64,000 nucleotides of DNA from Symsagittifera roscoffensis (GCF_963678635.1 NC_087065.1:18735623-18799622); one strand, 5' to 3'. Shown: positions 24,234 through 36,204, counted from the stretch's first letter. The notes: generated by a model not told the origin, from the letters alone. Numbers and translations: made by a program.

Positions 24234-24527
24234 TCAACAAAAAAAACTATGCGAAATAACATTATCAACTCGGCGCCAGATGGAAATATTTTGTAGGCAC
24301 GCCTACATGATAATTCGCGAAAAAAAATTGTTCATAGTGACGAAAACAATTGAAAAACATACGAGAGCAAATAGGAAGAAGACGAAACAGAAAACGTGAA
24401 AAAAAAACAATAGTTTTATTGTACTTACTACACTATCTCCAGTATTAAGTGCTTTTGAAGTATTTGGAGCATTTGAAAATGTGAACATCTGCCTCAAAGA
24501 CGAAGGAAAGGAAACGTTCAAACAATG
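24234..24527 (-). CDS. Candidate spliced gene fragment, two exons
   Basis: Exon 24527-24429 is exactly 33 codons (…NVSFPSSLRQMF…NTSKALNTGDSV) between an acceptor (TTATTTCAAG) and a perfect donor (GTAAGT at 24428). A second exon can start after the acceptor TCATGTAG at 24302 and read in phase for 22 codons (…NISIWRRVDNV…) to TGA at 24234-24236; the intron would be 126 nt. No domain is recognised. The other strand of the first exon also reads open, so strand and reality are uncertain. Confidence 0.3.
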
Positions 24528-24624
24528 CTTGAAATAATTATAATTATACAATTGTTTGTTGATACCATAGTTTTTTTTTATAGATTAAGCTTTCATCATA
24601 TGTTTTTCCCCAAGAGCCTAAAGA

Positions 24625-25520
24625 CCCGCGCTGACAAAAATGCTTTTGGATCGGTTTAAATTGATTTTGAATTGATTTTCAATCGATCCAAATCGATTAA
24701 CAATGTACATTTTACGAACTCAAATGGATTTCAAATCGATTTAAATCGATTTTTTTTTGAAAATTTCAAATCGATTCAAGTGTCTAAAAAACAATTTAAA
24801 TCGATTTGGATGGATCTTCAGACCCATTAAAATCAATTTGTTTGCTAACGAGGCGAAAAAAAAACATACCCTCTAAAAATGTACCGTGCTTAGGGATAGC
24901 TCAAAAAATCAATTCGGTCGACCTAGTAAAAAGGTCGACAAAATTTTTGAAATTTTTTTGAAAATACATCCCTCCCCTCGAGAAAATCCTAGATCCGCCC
25001 TAGGATTAAATGAAATTATAGAAAATTATGAAGATAAATCAGATTTTGGGCAAAACTTTTAAAAGAAATCAAGAAAAGGTCAATATAGATCAGTTTTTGA
25101 ACTCAAACTATGCAAGAAAATCATCGAATTTTATCAATATTTTGGATTTTTTATTTGGTGTTCTTTATGCTACAATACGCTACGGATGTAAAATGAAAAA
25201 TGATGCAATAAGAATTCGAACTGACAAATCTCGTATGAAAAAATCAATTTAAATCGATTTAAATCCATTTTAATCTCCTTAAAAAAGAAAAACAAATTCA
25301 GACTGAAAAAAATGCATATAAATTTATTTAAAATCGATTTGGATCAATTTTTTTTAGCTGGGATTTAAGATCAATTTGAATTGATTTTAAATCGATCCAA
25401 ATCAATCTTTATCTTTTTTGTTTAATCTTTGCACTTTTTTCAGACTGAAATCGATCTAAATTTATTCAACGTACTTTTTTCATACTGAAATTGATCCTAA
25501 TCCATTTTTGTCAGTGCGGG
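24625..25520 (+). mobile_element. Second copy of the CCCGCACTGACAAAAATGG-ended element
   Basis: Left end CCCGCGCTGACAAAAATGC and right end CCATTTTTGTCAGTGCGGG. The inside matches 20137-21218 (ATTTAAATCGATTT-rich arms). Between about 24850 and 25005 it carries an insertion whose right end is CCCCTCGAGAAAATCCTAGATCCGCC, so a CAGGGG-family fragment is nested in it. The flanking dinucleotides are GA and GA rather than TA, so the target site is less clear than for the first copy. Confidence 0.8.
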
Positions 25521-25663
25521 GAACCAATAGACCAGTCGCATACAATTGGATTGAAAATGATTAAATCAAGTTTTTGGAGCTAAAATGTGTTTTCCAACCG
25601 TGTTCTTAGTTTTCGGTTATTTAATCCCATATTGAGACAAATAATTAAATGGCGAAGGGCAAC

Positions 25664-26274
25664 TAGAGACGAGGCAAACTAGAGGCAATGGTTTGCACTA
25701 AATTTTGGGCAGATGCGCTCCAAAAAGAGCCAAAATCAGATTTTTTGCGATTCTTTCGATCTTCTTTGCTTTGTGGATTCCACAAAGAAATAGCTTAAGC
25801 ACTGCATTGCTTAAATTTGCTCAAAAACAGGCAATTTTGCGAAATCCGCAACAAAGTTTGTGGAATCTCATAAAAATTTGGTAATCCACAAACAAATATT
25901 AATACATGTGCTTTGTAAGTTTAAGTTGTCTCGGAATCCGCAACTGTAAGTGGAATCGGCAAATTGGAAGCGGAATCCGCAAATTATAAGCGGAATCCGC
26001 ATAAAGTTGCGGAATCCATTTAGATTTGCGGAATCCGCTTACAGTTGCGGAATCCAAAAATACTAGCTTTATTCTTCTGTTGCGGAACCCTCGACAAAAG
26101 AAATGTGACGACAAAGCTTACTTTACAGCTAAATGTACGCGGAATCCGCAGAAATTTTGTAGGTGGAATCCTCTACAATTTGGAACATGTTCAAAAATTA
26201 GTCCCTAGAATCCAGGAACACACCGACACAAAATTGTGCGCCTATCGCACAGTTTGACCTCGTAATGTTTCGTA
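25664..26274 (+). mobile_element. Larger relative of the CATTACGAGGCCAAACT element
   Basis: Left end AGACGAGGCAAACT and right end AGTTTGACCTCGTAATG correspond to the inverted repeats of the element at 5176-5377, and the right 60 bp (ACACAAAATTGTGCG) match. Its centre is expanded into an array of GGAATCCGC motifs on both strands (about 25850-26160). Open frames here arise from that array. Confidence 0.6.
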
Positions 26275-26535
26275 AAAAATGTTTATTACTTTCAAATAAA
26301 TGACCAAAATTAGCATAAAAGAAAATGAAAACGCATAAAAAAATGGAAAAGCCGCATTTAAAAAAACAGAACTGCTCGTATCCGGACGAAGATTTGATTG
26401 ATTCGACTTTTCTTTGATTGGCCTTGAATAGTTTTGGTGAAAATACTTAGATAAAATATGTTGTTACAAAACGGCGTACCCTCAACAGCTCATAACAAGT
26501 TTTACATGTTTTATAATTTGGTGCATAAATTAAAC
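26275..26535. other. Spacer with CTGCTCGTAT motif
   Basis: Non-coding. 26372-26385 carries AGAACTGCTCGTAT, the end motif of the TTGTTCCGAC repeat family, without the rest of the element. Confidence 0.35.
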
Positions 26536-27070
26536 AAAACTGCTCGCATCACGGCGAAGCCCTCAATGTTCCGACTGCCTTTTGATGGTTTATCGAGCAC
26601 TAATAACATTAAAAAATTAAATGTAACAAGATAAACTTTTTTTCTCTAAAATTTGAACTTTTTTTCATGAAAATCATCACCCACACGCCATATAAACTCC
26701 AAAAGGATAGATTTTGCTCCTTGTAACAAATCAATTATGGCAAATAAGCTTCATTCAACCAATTTGGAACGATTTTAAGACGGACTAACTCTCCGCTTAC
26801 GCGTTAATAGCGCGAAGTATATCGCGCGTTCATTCTTCCAAATTGGCCAAAATGACAATCTTTAAACCCCCATAAGTTTACAAAAAATGATCACAGGTAA
26901 ATTTTTTTCAAATTTGAGCTCAAGACAACCATACTTTTTGAATGATATATTAAAAAAATCCGTCAAAAATGGCAAGTTAAAAGGTCGAAATTTGTCTGAA
27001 GAAAAAAACCCACCCCGAGCATAAATATTCCGTTACTTTCGTATCGAAAGTTGGAACAACAAGATTGCTC
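26536..27070 (-). repeat. Dispersed repeat, family starting TTGTTCCGAC, copy 3
   Basis: Reverse-complement copy of 235-783, with all landmarks in order: AAAACTGCTCGCATC, GTTCCGACTGCC, CACGCCATATAAA, TAGCGCGAAGTATATCGCGCG and CCGTTACTTTCGTATCGAAAG, ending near GGAACAACAAGATTGCTCGTAT. The far end shows the end motif directly joined to the start motif, which suggests copies can lie in tandem. Confidence 0.7.
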
Positions 27071-29299
27071 GTATATCAATCCAAAACCCTGAACTTAACG
27101 GTCTTGATTAAAGTTTTAGCTGATCTTGATTTAAATTGTATAACATAGATTTGATAAACCAAATGTTTGTCTTGAGTAGAATTAAAGTGACCACTAATAA
27201 GGACATCTATTCATCTTGGAACGAGTTCAACTAACTTGCCTCGCATAAATAACTTGTCTACTGAAACTATCAAAGTGTTGTTCGAGCTGTGATGCCATCC
27301 GCATTTTAGCTTAGTGCAAGCATATTTGCTTGGCAATCCAAAAGTTTGTACGGTGTCAGCTTTTGTAAAATTGGTCCAGAGTTAAAAAAAAGACCCTTAT
27401 CATAATTATTCAAATTCAGAAATGTTACATTTAACTTGCATCTGCTCAATTTAGAATAAGTTTGAGTTAACGATATTTTTCCACGCTACACGCCACTTCA
27501 GCATAAAATTCCAGAAACGCGCATAAAATAATCCACAACTTGCCCAAAATGGAACAACTCAAACACTCAGAACTCTACCAAAACACTTCATTGTGGAAAA
27601 AAATGTACTGCGAATATCAAAATTTTCAATAAATTTTTTATTTCGATCGCCAAAATCCATGTGAAAAAAACTGCTCGTATGTTGATTCGTTCTTAAAAGT
27701 TATTAAAATTTTTGATGGAAATTTTAAGTTTCAAAAATTCAGTGTTTCAAAATCGTTTAAAAAAGTTAAATTTATTACCTCCAATAATTTTTACAGAACC
27801 CAGGGTGCTTAAATTTTGCAATAGGTTTAAGTTTCAAATTTGGCCAACTTGGGACAACTGAAAAGCAATATATTGTGTCCTATGACGTTTTATAAGCGGT
27901 CGAAAAAAAAAATTTTGATATGATTTTAGGCAAGCAATTTGATGATTCCAAAACAAGATTCTTTGTTATAAAGGGGTTGGATGATCAAGTGAAGAATAAA
28001 CTAAGAAAGTATTGATTTTTCTTTCAACATAATTTGAATATTTTTTTTGGTAAGAAATTTCTTTCCAAGTAAAAAAAATCAAAACTTTAAGGCCTTTCTG
28101 ATAGTTTAAAAACAATGGAATTTAATAGATACGAAACTAACTATCGGTCATCATTGGCGTTTACTTTGATTATCATTCGTCCATGAACAAAAATGAGTTT
28201 AGTGACAGAAAACAAAACATATAACTTGTGAGCCGATAGATTTTTAATTGTCATTTGAGAAACCTAAACCAAATTTTCTCAATTGAGTAAACGTCGAAAT
28301 TTTTTGCTTGATTAATTTTAGCAGAAGTAGTTTCTGCCTGAATGTAATTTTAAAATACACTCGTTCACATTTTAATGATTATGTTCTTATATTTTTGTTT
28401 TTCTTTTCCGATAAATTCTCACGTCGCAAAAGCGTATATTGAGTACGGCTAAGAAACATCTGATACGGATCGATTAAAGTCTGCAGATACACGAGTTGAA
28501 TCTAAGAAAATTGAAACAAATCTGATTTGGTCGAACAAAAATGAGCACTATTTTTTGGTCGAGAAAGTCAGAACAAACACGAGTTTGGTCAAGACGGTCG
28601 AAAAATATCTTGATCCATTACGAAACAAATCCGATAAAGACAAAGACGTTTGAGCTATTTGGAAAATTGGCTGAAATCGCAGAAAATGACCTTAATTTGG
28701 TGGAAAGTGTTGAAATAAAAACCGAATACTTCCAAGCGCGCGGATAGCGCGCAGCAGATATCCAAAGTTGGTCAAAATGGCATTTTTCATACCTTTTTTA
28801 TTTTATCCAAGTAATTTTTTTAATTTTGAGTTCACATTATCAATGTCTATCTGCAATTTTTAGTTCAAAAATCAATTTTGCCTGGGAAAAACACTGCGCG
28901 CTACCATCATTTTTTTGCTGATAGGACATATTGAAACCTACAGGGAGCTTTTCTCATATTAACTCATAAATAACGCTAAGTATAAGCGCTCATTTTTTAA
29001 ATCTTGAGTTTCCGCGCAGAGTTGCCATAGATACTAATCTTTTACTCATAAGTTTTCTAGTATGTCTCCGAGGAAGCTGTATAAAAATGATTATAACCGT
29101 TTAAAAAATTTTATTTGTCCAAGGGATCTAACAACAGGGCATATTTTTTTACTAAGATTTTTCCACTAGACATTGTTTTCGTATCTTTTTAAAACTGAAT
29201 TTGTCTCGATGAGTTTAAGGCCGGTACAAAAACTGCGTTTTTCCTTATTGATTAGCACAATTTAACTAGTTTTTAATCCTACTTTTAATGAGTTCTGGT
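27071..29299. other. Non-coding AT-rich interval
   Basis: No gene is supported. 28541-28747 is a 68-codon frame over loosely repeated GGTCGA-type text and resembles chance. CTGCTCGTAT recurs at about 27670. Confidence 0.4.
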
Positions 29300-30070
29300 G
29301 TTTTTTTTCTCCTGACAAATGTCGACTTTTTAACTAGCCATTTTTGACGGACTTTTAAAAAGTCAACTGAAAAACATTTTGGTTCTGAGGTTAAACTTAA
29401 AAAGATATTTCACCTGTGATCAGTTTATGGGGGTTTAAGCATCGCCAATATGGGAAAATCAACGCGCGATGTAATTTGAGCTATTAGCACGTAAGCTGAA
29501 ATTCAATTCAGTTTGAATAACTCATGTTATTTGAAAATCAAAACATTGTAAAGTTAGTCAAATATCTTCTGAAAACTAATGAATTTGAAAATCACTGATA
29601 AAAAAAGACTAAAAGTTAGCTGTTCATTTCAAAATGGCTACTAAAAATAAAAAATAATTGTTCCGATTTTCGAAGAAAATGAGGAATATATATGCTCGGG
29701 AGGTTTTTTATTTGGACCGGACCGATTTTAGAAAGTTGACTGCGTATGGGCTTCAATGCGGAAATCTTGGAATTATGCTTGCACCAGACAAAAATGCAGC
29801 TTTGTTGCTTAAATATTACTTTGATAGTTTGCTTCAATACGCGAATTATTATTATGTGGCAAACTATCCGCACTCATAATTGTTCCAAATTGAATTAAAG
29901 CATGCCATTTGGTGTTATGAATTCCAGAAACGAAACGACTCAAATTTTGACACTGATATAATCAGCCTAAACTTTGTAGTTTGTCAATTCTTTATTTACC
30001 AAAAACAATTTGAGACTAATTAATGGGCAGTTGGATCATTCATGGCTTTGCCCTGATACGGGCAACTTTG
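29300..30070 (+). repeat. Diverged copies of the TTGTTCCGAC family
   Basis: 29300-29520 matches the family's inner part (GACTTTTTAACTAGCCATTT, AACGCGCGATGTAATTTGAGC). 29657 restarts with TTGTTCCGATTTTCG and ends at about 30070 with GGCAGTTGGATCATTC...CCCTGATACGGGCAACTTTGTT. The 73-codon open frame at 29658-29879 lies inside it and is read as repeat-derived. Confidence 0.55.
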
Positions 30071-30454
30071 TTTTACTTTCTTCACCCGAATTTTTTTTGT
30101 ACCAAAAATTAAAGTTTCTAGAGTTTGCAAGCATTCTTTCTATTTGTTAGAATAATTCTTTTAAGCTAAAGGCTCCAGAGATAACAGTAAAACCTACACA
30201 TATTCAATTGAATAAAGTTTTTCACTCTGCAGAGTTTTCTGTAAAACAATATCAAGACATAGTTTATTTCTGTTTTTAGTCTTTTACACTCTCAAGACTC
30301 GAATCTCTTTTAGGAAAATCACTTAGAAATCACTTACTTGTGTCCCTCGGCAAGTGTCACTTCAATTAGGAAATTTAAAAACCTACCTGAAAACCAATGA
30401 CACATTATGGATCAATCTACTAAAGGGAGTATACTGGGTTAAAAAATTTAACGG

Positions 30455-31965
30455 AAAGAGTATTTTTTACAATTTTCATTATCTTAACATGAATCTAAAA
30501 ACATAAAATTGTCCTCTGAATACGAAATAATTCAATTTAATAATCAATACATTTGAGCTGATACTTGCTTCGGGGAGTTAAAACCTATTTGATTATTTAC
30601 TCAAGCCAAAGAGTTTTCATTCAATTGAGTGCTCATGTAGTCCTTAATTTAATTACTGAGTCTGGGTTGAAAAATTATTCCATAATACAATTGCAAAAAT
30701 TGACACGGAGAGCAAAAGTACATCAAAGAGTAGATATTTTTTTCTACCTTTCTCTATATTAGGGTGAAAAAATCGTAGAGATGGCCGTCTTTTCAGGACT
30801 GTAATTTTACCTTATGGAAACACTGGGAGGAATATGGGTTACATGTAATTTGAGCAGGAACCAAATTAATATTACGTCAAAATTATTAAGCAAATATATA
30901 AGCTTGAGTTTTTTTATAGCACTTAAGCAAAGTTTTGAAAAATTTCATTTAAGGAATTATTTCAGGGCAAACAAGCGCACTGGGCAAAAGTTTTCCATCT
31001 GGTTGGTCCACATTTTAAATGAAGCCAGCATAAACGCTAGAATCGCTATCATATGATATGAACGCGCCGATCTTTCTTTAAATTAAAGATTCCTCCAGTA
31101 ATTTCCATCCAAAACGGTAACGTGCACCATGAAAACAGTCATTGAAAAGAATTGTGACCTAAAAAAAAAAAAGAGGCCTTTCAATCATGTTTTGCCATCA
31201 TTCAAGGATGCCTTCTTCATATTCGCAGTTCTCGTTTGCGTAAAATAACAATAACTAACTCGCAATTTACAAAGTGAAAATCAACAAATTTATGTAAATG
31301 AAACTGCAGGCCTTCTTATAACAGTGAGATTAAAGTCATATTTAGGCGTAATTGGTTATATAGAGCGCCTTAGTCGATTTAAAAAATATATATATTCAGT
31401 CAGCATTATCGCATATATAATGTCGTATATGTACGCAAGAGCGAAGTGTCTCAAGTTTTCAAACACCGAGAATTTGCGTTCTCAAGTTTTGTTGAATTAA
31501 GAGTTATTAACAAAATATTGATGTTGCTTCCAAAAAATTTGGCCGAAAAGTGCAAAACAAACAAATAAATGATCATAAGAGTGAAAACTTGTTTGATGCA
31601 AATTTTCACTATGAATTTTTTTTTTAATTTTAAGAAAATGACGTTAAAAAATTTGTAAAAACTTTTGAGAATATGACGTTGATAGGCGAAAAAAAACTAT
31701 TTGATAAATTTTTTCTCGAATTGATTCAACGAAAGTGACCCAAAAAATCACCGTTTTGGATAAAATTGTCATGCTGTTATATAGTTCAAGAACTTGATTT
31801 CCCTAAGTCAACCTACCAACCGTTTGCAAAAAATGATGAGGTAGAGCTTAGTTTTTTCCCATGCTTTTAAAAACAACTTTGGATAATGATGAGATACTGC
31901 CATGGACCAGCTATGTGCTCTAACCATTTAATTGTTGAGCAGTCTTTGATTATTTCCTAAAACCA
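30455..31965 (+). repeat. Old direct duplication, left copy
   Basis: Matches 32887-35135 with many substitutions and gaps. Shared blocks include ATTGA(G/A)TGCTCATGTAGTC(C/T)TTAATT, GAGAGCAAAAGTACA, GGGTTACA, CACCGTTTTGGA, TAGTTCAAGAACTTGATT and CAACTTTGGATAATGA. No reading frame is conserved between the copies, which argues against a gene. Confidence 0.75.
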
Positions 31966-32259
31966 AAATTTTAACATTATCCCATTCATTTAATTATTAG
32001 CTAAAGTTTTGACGGTTACTTTTTAAAAATAAAGTTGCTCTCGGGCCAGCAATCGGCGTGGTTTTTGTTTTGAAACTGTATGATGAGCCTTTTTGTCGTA
32101 AGCCCCATATCTGGAACTGTATGATAGGCATTTTTCTTGAATGGACGTCAACCCGGCTCAATGGTAAAAAAGAATATTAATAATGTTCAATATTAATTCT
32201 TATTAATTTTCAAATAAAACGAATCTACTAAATTAATGACATTTACGGACACATAAGTA

Positions 32260-32884
32260 CAGTGCTGATTTAAATTATCCGGACTAAATGAACAAATTTT
32301 GAAAATTCAAACGCGTTTTTCTCAAATTGGGTTAAGATTAGAGAAAAAGTGAAGAGAACAAAAGCTGCTTAGAATTTCATCAAAATTAATATGGTGCAAT
32401 TTTCTATATAATTTATAATATCACAAAAAGCCTCTTACACAGCCAAACAAAAATTTCGGAGGGTTAAATCTCCAAAAATTTGAGTTAATTGTTCAAAAAT
32501 TGTTTTTAAGGAAAAATCTTGGGTTTTATACAGTAAAAATCTCATTTCTTGACTATCAAGCAAAAATTTCTGTTATACAAGTTTTTGGAGATTCAACCCC
32601 TTTAGAATTATGTTGAGGATGTAAAAGAGGCTTCTTGTGATATACATTTCTCATCAATTAACAAAAAAGTTTCAGCATTATTTTTCATTAATTGAAAAAA
32701 CCAAAATGACCCTTTTTTGGGGTAAAGTTCAAGTTGGGAATTTTGGGAAAAAAAGCACTATATTAATTCTGGTAATTTTAAGCAATTTTTTTCTCTCCAC
32801 TTTTTTTTCTATTTTTAACCCAATTTGAGAAAAACGCGTTTTCAAAATTTGTTCGTTTTGTCCGGTTAATTTAAATCAGCACTG
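32260..32884 (+). mobile_element. 625-bp element with about 75-bp terminal inverted repeats
   Basis: The left end (CAGTGCTGATTTAAATTATC, to about 32337) and right end (about 32812-32884) are reverse complements over about 75 bp with a few mismatches; TA lies on both outer sides (32258-32259 and 32885-32886). This fits a Tc1/mariner-type non-autonomous element. An inner palindromic arrangement (CAAAAAGCCTCTTAC / GTAAAAGAGGCTTCTTG) suggests further inverted repeats. No transposase frame. Confidence 0.85.
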
Positions 32885-32886
32885 TA

Positions 32887-35135
32887 CTTTAAAATTTTCT
32901 TTATCCTAACTTGAATGTAACAAAAGATAATCATAAATAGCTCTCTTGTGAACAGCAGATAAAATTGGTTATCAATTAAACCTTACAATTGAGGCAATAA
33001 TTGCTTCGCTATCACTATTTGAAGTTTTATATCAAATCTAAGGGATTTTTCCAATTGAATGCTCATGTAGTCTTTAATTAAACTAATGCAACAGGAGTCG
33101 AGAACTGTATTTACAAATGCAATTACAAAAGCTAACAACGAGAGCAAAAGTACACTGAAAGTAGGTATCTTCTTCTAGCTCTTACTATTTTCAAGCAAAA
33201 AAACTGTTCAAATGGGCATCGTTTTAGGGCTGTAAGGTTTTCTAGCGGACTACGGCAGGGATTGTGGGTTACACGAAATTGACAAAGAAACAGTTCAATA
33301 TAAGCCTTGATTATTTGGCGTTTTTTGATCCGACGCAAAAAGTTAACCTTTAAAACAATAAAACAAACCATCTAATAAGACATTTCAGAGCAAACGTTTT
33401 TCGAGCCTAATTCAATTTTTGAATGAAGTGTAGCAGAAACGTTAGAATGGTTGTCTTATGATCAGCACGTGTCATTCGCTCGTGAAACCAAAGATTCTTC
33501 CTTAGCATCCATTCATAATGTTAACGCGCAACAGGAAGTCAACACGAAATTTAATTGCAATTTATAGAATTTTAAAATTGTTTTGTTGAAACTGTATTTT
33601 TCAAAGCTGCATTTTAACTGCCAGAAGAATAAAAAAAAGCGACTGCACTTTTCCAGAGATCAAATTTTTGAATAATTCCAAGCCTTTAATTTCAGAAAAA
33701 AAAGTTTGTTCATCCGCAAAGTGACATGCAATTTTTCGGAAGAAAAAAGTGTGAAACGCCGACAAAAGGCAAACACGGAATTTCAAATAGCTATTTCTAA
33801 TTAGTTTCAATTATTTCTAACAAACTTATTGAACATTGGACAATGGTTCAATTTGTTGAAGTAATTAGGCATAACTATTTCAAAAAAATAATAAAACAGT
33901 TCCCGAATAGTTTGTTAAAAACTACAAAAACAAACGCTTTGAAATAAAAGTTATGCAGTCATGTCTTACCATCATTGGTGGACGCTTAATTTATGCTCGG
34001 AGCTCTTATCCGCACAAAATATAGCTATTGCCAAATTGTTTGCATTTTTTTCGGTCAAAGAATCTGAGCAAAGTTAATTAACCCAAAACTTGCTCATTTC
34101 ATGAAAGATTTTAGTTTCTACCGTTTTTACTGCCCAATAAAAAACTGCAACAATTTGGCATTAAGAGTAAAAAAAATTAACATCAAGTTTTATCTGGTCA
34201 ATGAACGAAAATCAGCAAATATTTGCAATGAAACTGCAAAGCTTCTTGGAAGAATTAAATGGTATAATGAGTTTAACGGATTGCATAGATCGCTTTGTTT
34301 TTTTTGTAATTTTATTATGCTGTCAGCGATGTATAGAACGTCAGGTTTGGTGCCGAAATGGTTTGGCTGACCGATCTTAAGACTTTTTAAAAGGCGCTTT
34401 CGGCGCCCTGTATACTAAAATTGAAGGGGAGTACGTCAACAAAACTGCAATTTTCTGGTCAAACTTTTTCAAAAAATGCCTGAAAACGCCAAAGTTCGCC
34501 AGATTGTTCACAATTTTTCTGCGGCCAACATTTAATAGGGCCTTTATAATGAGTTGAAAGGGTTTTGAAAACCAATCTGAATAGTGATATGGTTTAGTAT
34601 TTTGAATAATTGGTCTGAAATTTTAGTGATTTGGTATGAATAGTGATAGGGTCTTTGTAGTAATTTGAGTGAATTCTAAAAACCCGTCCCCTCAAGAAAA
34701 TTCTTGATCCACCTCTGCTTCTAAACACTAAATAGAGTTTTCACAAAACTTGTGAAGTTGAATATTCTTAATAAAAAACTGACCCTCCAAACTAATAACT
34801 GATGTTTCCTCCAAAAATTTTTGCAATAAATTGAAAACAAAACAATATGACGTTAATAAAAGGAGAAAAACTTTTTGATAAGTTTTTCTCGGATTGATTC
34901 ATCGAAACTGACCCAAAAAGTCACCGTTTTGGAAGTAATTGTCATGCTATTGTTTAGTTCAAGAACTTGATTATCCTTAAGTCAATCTAACAACCTGTTG
35001 CAAAAAATGAGATGGAAGAGCTTAGTTTTTTCCTATGCTTTTAAAGGCAACTTTGGATAATGAGATGCTGCAATGGACCAGCTGGGTGCTCAAACCATTT
35101 AACTGTTGTTTAATTTTTGATTATTTCTATAAAGT
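32887..35135 (+). repeat. Old direct duplication, right copy
   Basis: Diverged direct repeat of 30455-31965. It is longer because it carries an insertion at about 34390-34725, bounded by AAGGCGCTTTCGGCGCC text and a CAGGGG-family end (CTCAAGAAAATTCTTGATCCACCTCTG). Its left edge abuts the 625-bp element. No gene is supported. Confidence 0.7.
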
Positions 35136-35189
35136 TGACACAAGGAATTAAGGACACAAGGAATCAATTCGAATCTACATAGAAGAATG

Positions 35190-35393
35190 TCATAGTATCT
35201 AAATTTAGTGCATGTTCCATTTCTAGTTGTGCTACTTATTTCATTTATCTGTCTGGCGCTAACTGGTATTTTACCTTCGGAGTTTGTCTGTCACCTTTGG
35301 ATAACCGCCAATTTATTGTCTCCGACTAACTTTCTAACATACGGTTACTTATCTTACTGGATCAATTTAAACTACCGAAACCGTACTTTCACA
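35190..35393 (+). repeat. 5' LTR
   Basis: 204 bp, from TCATAGTATCTAAATTTAG to CCGTACTTTCACA. The same length as the 3' LTR, with about 96% identity counted by eye. Confidence 0.9.
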
Positions 35394-35411
35394 TGGCGCA
35401 GACAGCAGGCT
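35394..35411 (+). promoter_or_regulatory. Primer-binding site
   Basis: TGGCGCAGACAGCAGGCT directly follows the 5' LTR. The TGGCGCAG start resembles primer sites complementary to a tRNA 3' end in animal Ty3/gypsy elements; I do not assign the tRNA. Confidence 0.6.
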
Positions 35412-35443
35412 AAAGTGGGGGGAAAAACCCACTGGGGATTACA

Positions 35444-36204
35444 TTGTTTTGGCCCTCGACGTTCGCAGAGCCACCAATGCTATGGGAGTTTTGGTTTAAT
35501 CGCTTTCAATGGGGGATGGTGGCAAAACATGGCATAAATCTGAAGAACTTTTATTATGCCAGTACGTTAACGGCAGCGCAGGTTGCAGCACTACCGGAGG
35601 AGGTAGACGGAAAGAATCGCCTGGCGTCGGAGCAAACACTCATCTCGAACTTGTATTTGTGCCTGGGGGATAAAGGACAAGATGAGCTACATAAGAGGAA
35701 ACCACATCTGGATTTATCTACGACAAGGTACTCTAGAGTATTAGATAACATCGAAACGGAATTTAAAAAAGAACGGATTGAAACGTACAAAACATTCCAA
35801 TAATTGGCACGGAAGAATAAATAGGAGAATCCTTGGAGCAGTTCCACTCAGTGTTAAGCGAGCTGGCCGCCCGATGTAATTTTGGAACGTTGGAGACCAG
35901 AATTATGCGGGATGGGTTCATCGTAAACATGAACAATAGGGAGGCCCAAAATGAGTTATGCCGCTCGACGAAGACACCAGAGGAGGTGTACCGTATTGCA
36001 CTGTCATATGAACGTGGATACAAATATGCTAAGTCATACGGATCGGCAACCGGGGGAGCAACAACTAGTGGCACCACCGGTGGAAATGGAGCGTTTCAGA
36101 TCAAAACAGAACCGGTGGGAACAATCCGAGGAGGATACGGCAACAATAGACAGCGCGGCCGTGGATCGTTCAGAGGACGAGCGGAGATGAAAGGGGTGTT
36201 CTAG
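35444..36204 (+). pseudogene. gag: gag (capsid part), frameshifted
   Basis: Two frames carry a Ty3-type Gag. 35444-35803 has WEFWFNRFQ...ALPEEVDGK and ends at TAA after KKERIETYKTFQ. A +2 shift then continues at 35833-36204 with GESLEQFHSVLSELAARCNFG and IRDG-like text (IMRDGFIV), a pattern common in the capsid domain of these elements, followed by a Gly/Arg-rich tail (RGRGSFRGR). It ends at TAG at 36202-36204, just before the zinc knuckles in another frame. Expected role: particle formation around the element RNA. Broken, so not expected to make intact Gag. Confidence 0.8.

Noticed and set aside
28541-28747. 68-codon frame with charged residues
   Set aside because: Sits on loosely repeated GGTCGA text; no splice or promoter signals.
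29658-29879. 73-codon frame with protein-like sequence (LTAYGLQCGNLGIMLAP)
   Set aside because: It lies inside a diverged copy of the TTGTTCCGAC repeat family; no splice sites, and not conserved in other copies.
35208-35537. 109-codon frame starting in the 5' LTR
   Set aside because: It crosses the LTR and primer-binding site and does not match Gag; the Gag frame starts later.
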